Part shown: piece by piece, positions 1 to 14,637 of the stretch
Position numbering within the stretch: the stretch's first letter is position 1
How the letters are laid out: every line of letters starts with the position of its first letter
NCBI GenBank assembly: GCA_002943765.1
Contig: PQWQ01000014.1
Span: forward strand, 558,001 to 622,000
Length of the DNA stretch: 64,000 bases
Reading direction: 5' to 3'
From: Psoroptes ovis
Taxonomy: Eukaryota > Arthropoda > Arachnida > Sarcoptiformes > Psoroptidae
Made by a program: the position numbers and the translations under genes
Notes under the pieces: generated by a model
The model's database searches: none
The model's input: only the letters and a program-made list of their open reading frames with translations
Told to the model about the DNA's origin: nothing

Positions 1-1249
1 TTTCACTTATCAACGCTTGATATTGTTGTCGTCGTTCATCATTCATTCGCTTCACCATATTTTCAACTTGTCTTTTTGCTGTTTCAAAATTTGTATCGAC
101 TTCTACATTGGGTATGAACGGGAGCTTTACCACATATCGTTTTAAATCTTCATCATATTTCATTTGTTCACTATTGTAATAATCATTTAAGAACTTGGCC
201 ATCGCTTTCTGATCTTCAGATTCTACATCAATATCTAAAATAGCGTCATTTTCTGGTAACTGATGCACATTCAATAATACGTTTACATTTGCTGTTACGC
301 CATAAACAACCCATCCAAGGGTTGTGCGTTTTGCCATTATCTCTTCATTGATTCGTTTTTCTTCTGTATGTTGTAATCGATTAATGTTGTCAAGGCCGAC
401 AAGTATTTCAACTGGTTGTTGTTCATCGATAAAGTCAATATTTTCACTTTGTAATATCTTTTGATTTTCTTTATTCATACATTCGAAATGTAATTGATCA
501 ATTTTGTCATTTAAACGAAATTCCAAATCTTTATACGACCCATCCCAGACAGGAAGCGATAAATTTACTTTGTAATGACCTGCTGAAGTAGGTTTCGAAT
601 TTTGATATTCAATAGGATCACCTGAAAATTTTTGAATTTGTTTTGGTTGAACTCTCACAGCTCCTGGTCGAGGTTGGTATCGCATTTGTTGCCAGACATT
701 GAAATTATTATTGTTATTGAGATTAGCATTGTCATTAGACATCTGTTCGTGATTTGGTGTACTTGTTCTTCTATTTTGATGAGTTGCAAATGAACCATTA
801 AAATTTGAGCAGGTTATAAAGGCTTCCATTTGTTCAAATCGTTCAATTAATTTTATATGATCTTCGTTTATGTTCGGATATATACATTGAATAGTTTTGA
901 TCTGTTTTACAGCTTCTTGAACTTCTTTAATTTGATTTCTATCGTTATTCTGTTCAATATTTTTTATGCCATCTCGTACTGTTTGTATAGTTTTTACGTA
1001 CGAAAATATGATATCTATTCCACTTTTTCTACTCATCAATTGTTGAACCAATTCGTCTTTTTTAGCTGTTAACATCTCGGCTGTGAAATCACAATATTCT
1101 TGATGAAGTTGTTCAATCTCTTTTATATCAATATCGTATTTTCTTCTGAACACATTGAATTCCGTTATGTCGATTTTTCTCATCAATTCCTTTGTTCGTA
1201 TTTCATCATCATCAATAACGGAATGGTTTGTTTTCTTTTTTCTGCTCAT
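1..1249 (-). mobile_element. BEL/Pao LTR-retrotransposon gag-protease region, partial, internally deleted
   Basis: Reading leftward from the ATG at 1247-1249, one frame stays open to base 2, about 416 codons, and runs off the window. The N-terminal half (about residues 1-205) is charged and helical, like a Pao-family gag, and ends with KIQKFSGDPIEY, which resembles the start of the gag domain DUF1759. It jumps directly to a segment like the end of the retropepsin-like domain: ILVGLDNINRL (about 275-290) and TTLGWVVYG (about 305-315). It continues into the pre-reverse-transcriptase stretch RYVVKLPFIPNVE (about 370), matching the RY-V-LPF motif of BEL pol. The body of the gag domain, any CCHC knuckles and the protease catalytic Asp are absent, so this copy is an in-frame deletion derivative. 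LTRs were not identified. Identification rests on motif memory, not a search. Confidence 0.68.
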
Positions 1250-1925
1250 GTTTGTTGACAATATCTGTTTGTACACAATGTGATCGAGTAACTTTACCAA
1301 TTGAAACTTATTATACGCGGTGAGCTTGTGGTAGTTGGTGCTGATAACGAATGGAAACAATAAGTTAATCATTTATTTATCAAATTAAACAAAAATACTT
1401 AATGTGAACAAATTAAAAAACACAATCATTTAGACACATTTTCATTGAGCATTTCGTTTCATATTAACATTTTAACATCATTTTTCTTTCTTAAAAAAAA
1501 AAAAAAAAAAAACAACTTGAAAAATAAACATACTAATGTGGCGTTTTTATATTTTTTTTTTGTTTGTTTTTTTCGATCACTGTCATCGGTCAATATTTTC
1601 ACCATTTTTCAAATTTTTTTATGAACGAAATTATTTTCAATATTTTTCCTGTGTATTTCCATTTTTTCACAAATTTTCCACTCTATTTTTACTCATTTTT
1701 CCCTGATAATAAAAATTTAGGCCCCATAGATTGTGTATGGATATTGTGTATGTTTCCTCTTCCCCTTTCGTATTCAAACATTTTCAAACATTAATTCCAA
1801 GTGAAATTTTAAAAATATTTTTAGGTATTTCATCGTGACAATTTTTTTGCTCGGTTGAAAGTATTTTTGACGATTTCCCTTTGTTTTTTTTTTGTACGAT
1901 TTCGATTTATTTTCATGAAGTAAAA

Positions 1926-2008
1926 TATTCGGTTGCACGAAAAGTTTATTCCGCTTTATCAATAGAGTTGCTCATTAAATTCGGCCAGAACTTTCCGGAC
2001 AACTTTAT
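1926..2008 (+). repeat. Palindromic MITE, degenerate copy
   Basis: An imperfect copy of the about 85-bp family. It begins TATTCGGTTGCACGAAAAG, has the core ATTCCGCTTTATCAATAGAG and ends CTTTCCGGACAACTTTATA. The left end has diverged from the family consensus TTAGGYTGTCCG and the right end has lost CCTAA, so this looks like an old insertion. Confidence 0.75.
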
Positions 2009-2604
2009 ATATATAAAAATTAAATTCAATATTTGCTTACGTTCAAATAACTTGTATAATAATAATAATGTCATTATATTTTACGCGCGTAATTTTTACA
2101 CAAACACTCATTTATGTGTTTTTTACGTAATTTAGAATAAATGAATGAATGAACATTCAAAGACAAAGGAAAAAAATTTTGGATCAATATCGTACACACC
2201 AAACACACAAACAATACAACACACACATTGATCGATATATAATATTGATCTATGAATTTCTATTTTTTTCGTGTTTTATTTGTCGTCATTTCATTTCATT
2301 CAATTTAAATTTCATTTTTCTGTGTTTATTTATTTTCAATGAAATTTTCTAAATTTTATTTTTTAAAAAAACTTTGGGTCGATTTTATTTTTTTTTTTTT
2401 TTTTTTTGCATTTTTATAATCAAGTTTTATAATATTTTTGGTTTATCACAGTTTTTCTGTTTAGTTTTGTCTGTATGTATGTGTCTATGTTTACTTTTTT
2501 TTAGGGTAGCAGATACACCATCAAATATAATTTGTTCATTTGTTGGTTTATACTTTTAAAATTCAATATTTGTCGATATTTTTTTTTTTTTTTGCCTTTC
2601 AAAA

Positions 2605-2701
2605 TATTAGGCCGTCCGAAAAGTTTATTCCGCTTAATCAATAGCCTTAACCTTAAGTTAATCCATGAAAATCGGCCAGAACATTCCGGACAAGCTAATA
2701 T
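2605..2701 (+). repeat. Palindromic MITE with an internal insertion
   Basis: Starts TATTAGGCCGTCCGAAAAG and ends near TTCCGGACAAGCTAATA, with inverted ends and TA flanks. It is about 12 bp longer than its relatives because of a CCTTAACCTTAAG stretch in the centre. It lies about 0.6 kb from the copy at 1926 and in the same orientation. Confidence 0.85.
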
Positions 2702-3325
2702 ATTGTTTGATGTTTTATTTGTCTCATTTATTTCGTTGATTTCGTTTATTCTTCACTCTATCCGTGTCATGTTTGGCTTTTATATATATATATATATGTC
2801 ACAATATCACAATATTATTATCAGTATTATTATCATTACTATTCCTATTCTGATTATTATTATTCGGTTGGTTTATTTTGACAAAGAAATTTTCATTTTT
2901 TTTCTGCTTTAAATTCAATTCGTATTCAACTTTTGTGCTTTTTATTATTCGCTTTTTTCAGTTCTGATGCTTCACGATGATTGTCTCGGCTGTGTTAGCC
3001 AGCTTTGTTGAATCTGATTCCCCTTCATTTGAACAATGGAACATTTTCATTTTTTCTTTTTTTTTTCTTTTTTTTTTGCCACAATTTTCAAACGATTCAA
3101 AAAAAAAGATATGAAACATTTTCATAACAAACTACAAATAACAAAAGAAGAAAATCAGTAAAAAAGCAAAAATATATCACTGGAAAAAACCTATAAAATT
3201 TTATTGGCGCAAAAAAAAAGATGAAAATGATGCACATCATGTATCTCGCTAAGCTATAATTTCATTCATTGTGAATATACAAAAATAACGATGATGATGA
3301 TGATTCATAAAATGCAAATTTCATG

Positions 3326-3410
3326 TATTGGCATGTCCGATAAATTCTTTCCGATTTTTCCGTAGACATTCTCGCTAAAAATCGACAAGAACTTTTCGGA
3401 CAATTCAATA
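3326..3410. repeat. MITE-like palindrome, second subfamily, degenerate
   Basis: The arms TGTCCGATAAATTCTTTCCG and GACAAGAACTTTTCGGACA form an imperfect inverted repeat. The inner sequence pairs CCGATTTTT with AAAAATCG, as in the copy at 41618, and differs from the major subfamily that carries CCGCTTAATCAATAG. Confidence 0.6.
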
Positions 3411-6121
3411 TTTGAAATTACATTTACATACGATATGTATAGTATAGACTCACATCCATACAATGTTAATGATATATTTTATTTGTTAATAAATTTTTAT
3501 AATATTATAATATTAAAAAATATAAAAGTGTAAGAAAAAATATGAAAAAAATAAAATTGTCTGAATCAATATTTGAATGAATATTTGAACGCGAAGATAC
3601 TGTCATAAATAATAAATTTCTTAATATTTACATCATTTAATTTATTCAATTTTTTTCAATTTCATTCTTATCATTGATAAATTTCATTCATTTATTTGCT
3701 TTGAAGTTCAAAAAGAATTTTTTGATTAATTTATGATGTCTATGAATGTAATCAATTCTTCAGTATTTATATTCTTATTGTCTCGTTTTTTTTCTTATTT
3801 GATTCTGGTCATTTTGATTTTTTAAATTCAATTTTTATTTGAATTGAAATAAATTTTTTTTTAAAGAATTCAACAACGAAATAAAACAAATTATTGATTT
3901 CCGAAGCTGTAAAAGTTGGTGTAGAATGAACCCCAATCTAAGAAAACTTGTGAATTGAAATAAATTGCGTAAATTTAAAAAATAAATGAAAAAATAAGAA
4001 TTGATCGATTATCAGTCATAATAATATTATTGAATCATCATCATTCACCAACACAACCACATCACTTCGTGTAAAAGAAGAAGAACAAAAAATATCGATT
4101 TTTCAAGTCCATTTCTTTGCTTCGCAATCAAACAATGATGATGACGATGATGATGATCATTGATTGATTTTAAATTTATCCACATAAATATATATGAATC
4201 GGCACATATAGCAAATTGTAAAAGTCATCAATCATCTTTTATTTTTCTCTCTTCTTCAATTGGAATTCTACTATTTTTCGTTATCTTATCATTGATTTTT
4301 CTATTTTTTTTCACCATAAAATGATCATCAGAAGTGAATTTTCGTTTTTCGAAAATGAAATTTTGATTAATTAAACGTTTGTTTGTTTGTTGGAGAACCA
4401 CAAATCAAATTATTTTCTGATAAAATGTTTTGATATTTCTCAAAAATATGCTGATGTTTTAGTTTATGATAATATTTTGTTTTTCAGTCTTGTTTTCCTA
4501 TTTGATTGACTTGGTCAATTGTTCAAAAAACAGAGCAAATAATTGTCGTCCTAATCATCCTAAAGATTGATGATCAGTTAAAGAGAATTTCTTGATACTG
4601 CTCATTTATTATATTGACTGTAGCTCCTTTGGAAGCTTTGCATATTTTTTCCAATCGAAATCATATTTTCAAATTATTTTCAATGTTTCAAATGATTTTC
4701 CATATTTTACAGTTCGATATCACGTAAACATACGCATATCATACGCACGCATACGATGAAATATGAATGAAATTAGATTATTTTTCTTTTATTTTATTAA
4801 CAAAAAACAAAATTATGTTTCTTGTTGTTTTCTCTCTCTCTCTTTTCGATGATCATTTTTTTTACTGTTACCATAGTATTAATACATCAAATAATAATAA
4901 TCATAAAAAAAAGAAACTTTGTCATTTCAGTTGTTTTCAATGTTTCACTGTTTTCATTTATTCATTTAATGTTAAAACCAAGAGAGAAAAAAACCCCATA
5001 TTTTTGATTGATGTGATGGTTAGGTAATGCATATTGTGCACCAGTAAGAGGACACAAAAATACTAAATCCAAAATACTATAGAGAGACTATAACATCAAA
5101 TCATTTTATAGAATTTTTTTTTTTTTTTTTTTTGAAAAACATTTCCATAGAAAACCATTTGGGAATTAATTTGGTGAATAAATATAAAAATTTTATTTAT
5201 CTCTTTTTCTACCTCTCTCTCTCTCGCATTTACTATTCAGTAATCTTTTTTCAGTAACTTTCATTTGTGAAAAAATGTCCACAACCAACCAACCAACCAT
5301 CATCATCAGAAATTAATAACCATACCTAAAACTCATCCAACTATCCAATAGCTATTCACACAATGTGTTGTTGTATTCCCAAAGAAAATAAAATTGACAT
5401 CAAAAGCGTTTGTGATGCTGTTGTTGATGGTGATGATGAAAAAAATTTGGACTAAAACACATGAATTCGACACCTGATCAACGAAAAATACCTGGATTTA
5501 ATAAATGAATGAATGAATAAATGAAATGGAAAGAAATTGGAGAACAGAGTTTAATGTGAAACCAGAAGAGCCAAAAAAAAAAACTAAACAAAATGAATGA
5601 AAGTATAAAAAAACAAAAATAAATTATAAACAAGAGCTGTTTATCTAATATTAACCATTCGTTTATGTTTATATGTTGGTTAATAAAACCCGAAAAAAAA
5701 ATCATGGCACACATTTCAGTAATTCAATCATTCAACTTTCAATTTCATTTAATTGTGATTATACTAAATGAATCAAATGAACAACAAATGAACAAACGAC
5801 AACGATAAATATTTTACAGTCAAACAGAGAATGAAATGTTAAAATGACCAAAAATTAACGATTTTTCTCTGTTTATCAATTTTTCTTTTCATTTTATTCA
5901 AATGTGTCTGAACATTTTATGATAATCATCATCATTAATATATGTTGTGTAACAAAATTATCCGAGAATTTTTGTTTTTGATTCAAAAAAATTCCAAAAA
6001 AAAACATAAAACAAAACAACAAAACTAAACGGAAATAAATATCAAACAACTCAAAATAATGAAATAACTAATGATTATTCATTTTAACATTATCAAAGCA
6101 ATATATACTGGCAAAAATGTC

Positions 6122-6147
6122 TGTGTGTGTGTGTGTGTGTGTGTGTT
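6122..6147. repeat. (TG)n microsatellite
   Basis: Almost uninterrupted TG dinucleotides over about 26 bp. Similar but shorter TG/CA runs occur near 8180, 22226 and 37245. Confidence 0.9.
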
Positions 6148-7324
6148 TGCATATTATTGTTCAATGTAGCGATTAACAAGTGAATTATATGTGAATGTCA
6201 ATTTTTGTATTTTCCAACGAAAAAATACTAACAAAAATAAATATTCAAAATTATATAATATTTCTTTGAAATATTCATTCATTCATTCATTTATTCAAAT
6301 GTTTCGGTACAAAAAAAAACTATAATGTTTGATTTTTTTTTCTAATATTCCATTTTTAAATGTTATTCGGCGTCATATATAACGATCACCGAATTAAAAA
6401 CTAAAATTACATTAATAATAGTAAATTATGATAATGGTAAAAATAATGCATACATTGAAAATACCGTAAAATAAATTTTACATGTTAAGATAATTGTAAA
6501 TATTATTATGATTATTATTCCTATTATTTTACCACTATTATAATTACTATTATTTCTATCAGAAAATTGATAAATAAATAAAATTTTTTTTTCCATATAT
6601 TTAAATACACATTATACAAAGACATACACACAAATGAAAATAAATAACGAACCAAAAATTATGATTATTATGATGATTATTGTTCATAATGAAAGACAAC
6701 GGCAACAACAACAACAATAATAATGAACGACAACCAAAATGAAATGAAATGAAAAAACCACAAATAGTTTATAATGATAATAACAATAATCAGAATAATA
6801 ATAAAGACAAAAATAATAATATTAAATATTATTTCGTGGTTTAACGTGAATTTCAAATAAATCGCTGAAAAATAAAATAATAATGGATACCGAATAACAA
6901 TAATAATTGAAATAAAGAATAAATGGATAAATTAAGTAAAAAAGAAAAGAAAACCAAGTCGACCATGGATGATATGAAACATTGAAAATTCAATGAATAA
7001 AAGAAATTAAGAAAATAGAGAAAGAAAGAAAGAAAATTCGGCAAATATTCCAAAATTTTATGGCTCAAAGGTTTTTAGGCTTTTTTTTTTTTTTTTTTTT
7101 TTTGGTTCATTGTTTACCCACAAATACACACAAAACAAACATAAAGTTTTATCATTATTCTCTGATTTCTTTCATAGTTTTTTCTTTTATTTACCTAATA
7201 TTTAATTCTTTTCTATTTCTTCTGAAATCCATTTAATAAATAAATAAATAAAAATCTATGTAAGAAGATTCCGAGAAATGAAAATTGTGATTTAAATAAT
7301 AATTCTTGCGATTCGCTGTGCATA

Positions 7325-7409
7325 TATTAGGTTGTCCCATAAGTTCTTACCGTTATTTAAATTTTTTTTCCATTCGAAAAATGGCAAGAACTTATGGGAC
7401 AGCCTAATA
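7325..7409. repeat. MITE-like palindrome, third subfamily
   Basis: A well-preserved inverted repeat beginning TATTAGGTTGTCCCATAAG and ending CTTATGGGACAGCCTAATA. The arms pair over about 28 bp, continuing inward through TTCTTACCGTT against ATGGCAAGAA with a few mismatches. The outer TTAGGYTGTCC is shared with the other copies, but CCATAAG replaces CGAAAAG. TA flanks are present. Confidence 0.85.
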
Positions 7410-8815
7410 ATAAAACCATTTTGAGAATAGATTTATTCAAGGGAAAAAAGACTGCATTTTAATTTGAATAATATGAAAAAAAGTGGCATAATTAAATAAA
7501 AGAGAATTGTTCATTTTGCTATGTGAAAAACTAATAAAACACGTGTTGTTGTCGGATTGTATGCGAGAAAAATTTAATTTAAATGTTTTTGGGCTCGAAA
7601 TTTTCGCCGAAAAAAATTAAAATAAAACATATGTAAGACATTTATTTATTTATTTTTTGATGAAAACAAACAAAATGAATGAAAAAAACAAAACAATTTA
7701 TGACTTTTAAATTTCGAAAGACAAAAAATTTATTATTATTTTCATTTTCATTATGTGTGCGTCATTGATGTTCATATGAATTCTATGAATACGCCATTTA
7801 TATTCAAAAAAACATTCTTCAACAATTTTCAGACATGAATGAGGGAAAATTTTCAAATAATTTTCAACGGCAATAAATGCATAGAAAATTCACATATAAA
7901 AAATGATGTTAAAATGAACAAAAATTTATTCATCATTCATTCATTCATTCATTTCATTCGGCAATCATGTTGAATTATTGTTTTATTGCATTGAATTTTT
8001 GGTAAAAAAATTCATTGAGGAATTTTGCTTCAATTTTTCATTCATTTTGCTCAAAATGTTTTCGCCATTTACGAAACAACAAATGTCGGAAGCTTAAACA
8101 TGGTAGGAAAAAAAAAACAATGACATTTTTTAACCGAACCAGAAAATGAAAATGAATATTACATGATGTTTTCATCAAGTGTGTGTGTCTATGTGTGTGT
8201 GTTTGCGTAACAAATTCATTAATCTTTTTTATTCTTTAATTTTGGTTGAATAAAAATGAAATTTAAATAAACTATTCATTTATTTGATTCCCTCTTTTGA
8301 TTTGTTATCGTAAATGTTTGAACTCGAACCAAAATACCATGAAAAAAATGGAAAAAATTTTCGGTTCCAAATTGTTTATGTTTTTTTTGCAATGATTAAA
8401 CATGAGATTTTTTTTCGGCTTTCATTGTTGTTTTGCCATATTCGAAATGTTGTCTCTCTACAATCCTAAACAATTGTTGTTTTAGTTCATATAAATAAAT
8501 ATCAAATGAAAATTCTGAATCGAAAAATTATGTTATTACGATTGTTGTTTTTATAAATAATGATAATAATAATGATACATTACATTTAAAAAAAATAAAA
8601 TAAAAAATAAAATACCCATAAATAATTTGTTTAATCATTGAGATTTATTATGTATAAATTATGTATATATCATTCAACATGACAAATGTTGATAAAATAT
8701 AGACAACAAACAAACAATTCATACATGACTATACAATTATATTTGTAGATTAATATTTAAACATATTTTTTTGATAAATATAAATAACCATATTGATTAA
8801 CATCGTATGCATTTG

Positions 8816-8842
8816 TTTTTTTTTTTTTTTTTTTTTTTTTTT
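8816..8842. repeat. Poly-T tract
   Basis: 27 consecutive T, followed by ATGATG/ATC repeats. No retroelement body was seen next to it. Confidence 0.9.
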
Positions 8843-9420
8843 AGTTGATGATGATGATCATTATCATTATCATGATAATAATGACAGTAATCAAATGTAA
8901 CCCATTTCATTTCATTGAACATTTTTATTTTTCAAATTAGCTTTGACTAATCATAAAAGTAAATATAAAAATAAATTTAAAATTTTTCACACGTTTTCAC
9001 AAATTATGATTAAATTATTGATATGTATCAATGATGATGATGATGGCGGGAAATTTCCCGTACAAATGAAGAATCAAATTCATATGTTTCGATTATATGA
9101 TCGTTATTATTGCTATTATCATCATTGATCATATATGTATTGATCGGAAATGATTTTTTGATTTTTTTTTCTTTGATTTTCATCCATTTTTAGCACTGTC
9201 TGCCTCGCTCTCTTTTTCATTTATTTATTTGTTTTTCACATGTCACTTTGAACATTCAAAGACGAATAATCGAACTAGACAAAATTTCAGACACATCATA
9301 TATATTTTTGTAACAAGATTGATTTCCTTCCGGTGTTCATCATTATTATTATCATCAATATTTAGTAATATGGAATTATGATATTTCATAATTTTAATGA
9401 TTTTTCCATTCATTGTCATA

Positions 9421-9469
9421 AGAATATATTAAAAAAGAATAAGAATATATTAAATAAGAATATATTAAA
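9421..9469. repeat. Short tandem repeat, AAGAATATATTAAA unit
   Basis: Three imperfect copies of AAGAATATATTAAA lie in a row. The last merges into AAATATTCTT, the reverse complement of part of the unit, giving a small inverted element at the right end. Confidence 0.75.
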
Positions 9470-11892
9470 AAATATTCTTCCGATAATCATTATCAGTTAT
9501 GATTATTAAAATAGAGCAATAATGATGATCATAGACATTTCGAGATTGATGATCAATGATTTATTTGCATAATTTAATATAATTTTTCTTTATTTCAATG
9601 CGTGATAATATGTATTTTTATTATTTGTGCCCATTTGAGCCTCGAGTTATTTATTTTTCATTTATATTAATAAAAATTTGAAAATCGAAGCAATAAAAAG
9701 CAATTGCCCAATTTCAACATTTTCAAAATCAAATATGCATAAAATTAATATGAAAAAGAATAAATCATCTGTACTCATAAAGAATAAAACAATAAAAATC
9801 ATATGCATCAATTAAAACATTTCAATCAAAATCTATTCAAAATAGATTTATTTTACTGTATAACTAACCAGAGTCTAATAAAATCACAAAATATCATGAA
9901 ACAGAACCAAATATAATAGAAAAAATGAAAACAAAGCAAAAAAAAACCTCAATCATAAATCAATAGACATATATTTTTGACAATCAAAAATGAAAGAAGA
10001 AAGAGTGAAAACAATACAAATTTATTTCACATTGAATTTTTGCATACAAATCAAAATGAAAGTAATAATAGATGCAAAAAAAAAAGAATAAGATATCAGT
10101 TCTAGTTTCTCACCGTACACTGTGCATATGAAAAATTTCCATACATTTCCATTTTACTTGTCAATATTTTTTCTCGATATATATCACAGGGAAAACCACA
10201 CACATAAAATGCATGAAATATCACAATAAAATATGAACAACACACAGCAGCAATAGCAAATAAAAAAAAATGTCAAATTTCTACGCATAAAATGAATGAA
10301 TTATTATTATGATTATTATTATTATTATCATACGACTCGAGACAAAATGAAAAATATTTTCCCAAAACCTTTGACAAGTTTTTGACATATTACACACGCA
10401 ATAGCGAATATTGCTCAAACTAATCAAATTCAAACTCGAATGCCGAATGTATATTTGAAGTATTTGAATCCAAATTTGTAACATTTTCACTCTCCTTTGT
10501 CTTTGCCCGTCGATTCACTGTTATTACCACTATTTTTCGCATATATTCCTTCTTTTCTGTGATGAATGATGAATTCGAGAATTCGACAAATCAAAAATGG
10601 CGAAAAGTGTTTGTTGACAAATAACTGAAGAATTTCTTTGAAAAATGAAATTTTTTGATTTCGAAAAAAACTTTCAAAGTTGAATTCCAGAATTCCGAAA
10701 TGATTTTGATACCATTTTGGCCCAATATTATTTTATTTATTTTCACCCGATTTTTTCCGATTTTGCTTCAAAGATCATTGATTTTTCGGATTGCTCTATT
10801 TTTTTTCATTCATTTTAAATGATTATCGAGAAATGGAGAAATAATAAAAAATATATTCATTCAATGAAAATCAAAATCCGATTTATTAATTTTCATAGCT
10901 CTTTTGATGCTTTCATATTGCCGAAGAAATTATGTATTATTATTGAACATTATTATTGTTATTATTAGTATTATGATTATTCGAGATAACATCTGGCAAA
11001 CAATAATATAATAAAAATAATAATGATGATGATGATGATTATAATGTTTAAGCTTTCATATACAGTTTAACAATGAAATTGTAAATGTTCGTGTGTTTCA
11101 AATGTGTGTCAAGCGTATATCAATGATTAAATAGCAATTATTGATATAATATTTTTCTCTGCTTCGAAATAATAGTCATTGATGTGTTGCGAGAAAAAAT
11201 AAAATAAATAAATAAAATTTCTTGCAATTGAAACAACGACAACAACAACAACAAAAACAGTAATCAATATCAATATATTTAATTTAATTCATTCATTCAT
11301 TCAATAATAATAATACATCATTATATGAGAATGGATGCTGCACAAAAATGCAAAGGCATCAAAAAACAAAAAAACAAAAACAAAAAAAAAACTTTATTAT
11401 CTTTGAATGAACGAAATTTGCTCATTTTCTCTCACTTTCACTCCGATTCAATTCAACAAATGAGAAAATAATTTGACACATGAAAAGTTATGATCAAAGC
11501 AAAAACGAAAAAAATCCAATTACTATTGATAATAATAATAATAATAATGGATTTAAAATCATTGACAACATCCAGAGATGATTTTCGTTTATTAAAACAA
11601 TGAAAACAACAACAACAACAGACTCACTTAGACTGCAACAACAACAACAGCAGCAGCCGAAACAGTAATCGCAAAATCACGTAATTGTTCATTTTTTTTC
11701 GTTGATTTGATTGTGTCAAAATAAATAGAAGCAGAAAATGAAAATAATAATTCATCCGAGATTAGTCAGAGAAAAATTCAATGAATAAATAGAAAGATAA
11801 GAAATAAATAAATTAAATTTAATGGATATAAAAAAAAATATTTTGCATAATGCATCTTATTGCTTAGATTAAAGAGAGAATACATGAAAAAA

Positions 11893-11977
11893 TATTAGAT
11901 TGTCCGGAAAGTTCTGGCCATATTTTCATGTGCAACTCTATTGATTAAGCAGAATGAACTTTTCGGACAGCCTAATA
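11893..11977 (-). repeat. Palindromic MITE
   Basis: Starts TATTAGATTGTCCGGAAAG and ends CTTTTCGGACAGCCTAATA. The inner block reads TTGATTAAGC, the reverse complement of GCTTAATCAA, so it is in the opposite orientation to most copies. Confidence 0.88.
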
Positions 11978-13354
11978 AATAAAAATGAATGAACGTGAAT
12001 AAATGCATCATGCTACTCATATTTTACATATTTTCAAATATGTATAAGAAGATTGTAAATGCATCAAATACGATTAGACACACATAAACATATACACACT
12101 CAGCCACAAACACATTAAATGAAAAAATTGATTCATTAGATATTGATAGAAAAAATGATTGATTATTGATTGATTTGCCATTGCTTTTACCATTATGATC
12201 ATTATAATCATTATGATCATCATTATCATCAGTTCGCTTCTGGAATGAATTAGATTCATGAAGAAAAATCCATTAATACATTTTCTTCGAAGTAAAAATA
12301 AGAATTTATTCATTCGATATCGTCATAAATATTTTCACAGCAATCATTATCCTTCATTTGTTTGTTTGTTTACTTGATCGTCACATTCATAGATTCAATC
12401 ATAATAAATGTCAATACCATTAATTATCAATTATTATTATTATTATTGTCATGTTTCGATTATAATTATTGTTATTTATTTGTTTGTTTGTTTGATTTAA
12501 TTGAAAATAAATGAATCAACAATTCAATTGATTGATTGATTTATAATTTTATTTTTTTCATTTTTTTTCAATCTGATTTTGATCTTGTAATTAGTTTTTT
12601 TTTCTTGAATCTGTGACTGTGTAATTATCATCGTCTTATCACACATGAATTTGATTTTCATATTGATCGACATGTTCAATTGATCAATTGAAGAATGAAT
12701 GGAAAAAAAATAATCAAACAAACAAGATTACAAAACAAGATAATTGATTTTGTTATGAACTTGATTCAATGTCGATCATGATGATCATTATTTCACACTT
12801 ATTTGAATTCGATCAATTTGAAAAAAGGTATTTTTCAAATACAAATACACAAGTGTCTGTGTATGTTTGTGTGTATGTCTCCGTTTATTACACAAGTTTG
12901 ATATTCACTATTCAATTATCATCGGTTGTTTGATAGTCATGATATGACTTTATTTACTATCGAAAATCAAACAAATTTTGATTTGTTTTTTTTTCGATTT
13001 CAAGCTTTTCATCTGAATGAATATCGATTGATTGATTTTTTTTTCAATTTTCTGCTTTGTATAATACACCAATCATTCATTTATACTTGCATTTGTACAA
13101 GTTTTCAATCAGTTTTCATTTCAAAACAATTGAAGCCAGAACACACACACACAGAGATAGAGAAATCAAATCTATTACAATCGGGAATTATGCTCAAATT
13201 TGTGTATAAAAATAATCACAATACAAAATTTATTATTATTATTATTATCATTTCAAGTGGATATTACAACTATTGTTGATTGGTTATGTTGTATTTTGTG
13301 CGGTGGTAGTGTTGTTGCTGGGAATAATAAATCAAAGATGAAAATAGAATGAAA

Positions 13355-13438
13355 TATTAGGTTGTCCTGAAAGTTGTGGCCGATTTTCATCCGAAACTAT
13401 ATTGATTAAGCAAAATGAACTTTTCGGACAACCTAATA
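13355..13438 (-). repeat. Palindromic MITE
   Basis: Starts TATTAGGTTGTCCTGAAAG and ends CTTTTCGGACAACCTAATA, again with the inner TTGATTAAGC that marks reverse orientation. TA duplication is visible at both ends. Confidence 0.88.
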
Positions 13439-14615
13439 AAATAAATGTAATGCAGTGAAACCAACTTGATTTTGAATTTTTCATTTTTATTATTTTCCAC
13501 TATTTTCAATATCAATTGATTTAAATTTTGAATTCAAATTTCAATTTCAAACAAACAATCAAAGCAATGATTTTCGTTGTTGGCCATTTTGTTTTTCGTT
13601 GCTTTGATTATGATAACGATGCTGCTCAGGCTGCTGCTGATGGGTGATCATTGGTCTGGAAATTTTTTCTATACATTTTCCACTTTAAGAAACTCGAATG
13701 CAGGCCAAAAAAAAAATGTAAAATATATCAAATGATCATTGTCCATATGGTCCAAATAAAAATGAAAAAAAAAACATGACCATAAGCATCATCAACAACA
13801 AACAATGATATCAAACAATGTTTATGAATGATGATATTATTTTTATCACTGCTGATGATGATGATGAGGATGCTGTAGCTGTTGCTGTTGTTATGGGGAA
13901 TACAAAAATATTCCAAAAAAAACAATAATTCAAATGAATTGAATTGTAAAAAACACAACGAAAAAAACAATTGTTTATCGCTGTTTGTTATTATTTTTGA
14001 TTATTATTATTATTGGTCAATGTTGGGGAAAATTTTTCCCAAAAATAAAAATAAAAATAAAAAAGTTTGTTTTTACTTGAATGAATTTATCATCATAATC
14101 ATCATCGTTGATATCGATAGTTGAATAAATAAATAAATATATGAATGATTCATATATGACCGATTCATATTTTTAAATGAAATATAGAAACGAATGAAAC
14201 GAAGATTGAAAGAAAAAATTTTCACTTTTTTTTTTTATTTGAATCAATATTCATTATTCCATTCAATATATTTTTTTTTCAATTCAAATGCTTTTACATC
14301 TGTGTTTTTCCAATAATAATAATAATAAATAACCGAGAATTGAATTGAATTAAATGAATTGAACATATGAATGAATGAATCAATGTATGTAAGAGCCAAC
14401 AACGATAGAATTCAAATAAAATGAAATGAAAATTTTTGTATTAAAATTGAATTCATTTAAGCAGAAAAGATGAAAAATTTTTTTCTCATTTCATTTCTTA
14501 TTTTCTTCATATTAAAAAAGTGAAAAGTCGCCGGAAATTTTTTCACTCTCATTCATTTCTCATTTCTTGTGAACAACAAAAAATTAATTTCTTTTCAAAA
14601 CTCACAAAACTGAAT

Positions 14616-14637
14616 TGCTGCTGCTGCTGCTGCTGCT
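14616..14637. repeat. (CTG)n trinucleotide repeat
   Basis: Seven CTG units in a row after TGAATTG, in a region with no exon support. It is one of the few GC-containing repeats in this stretch. Confidence 0.85.
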
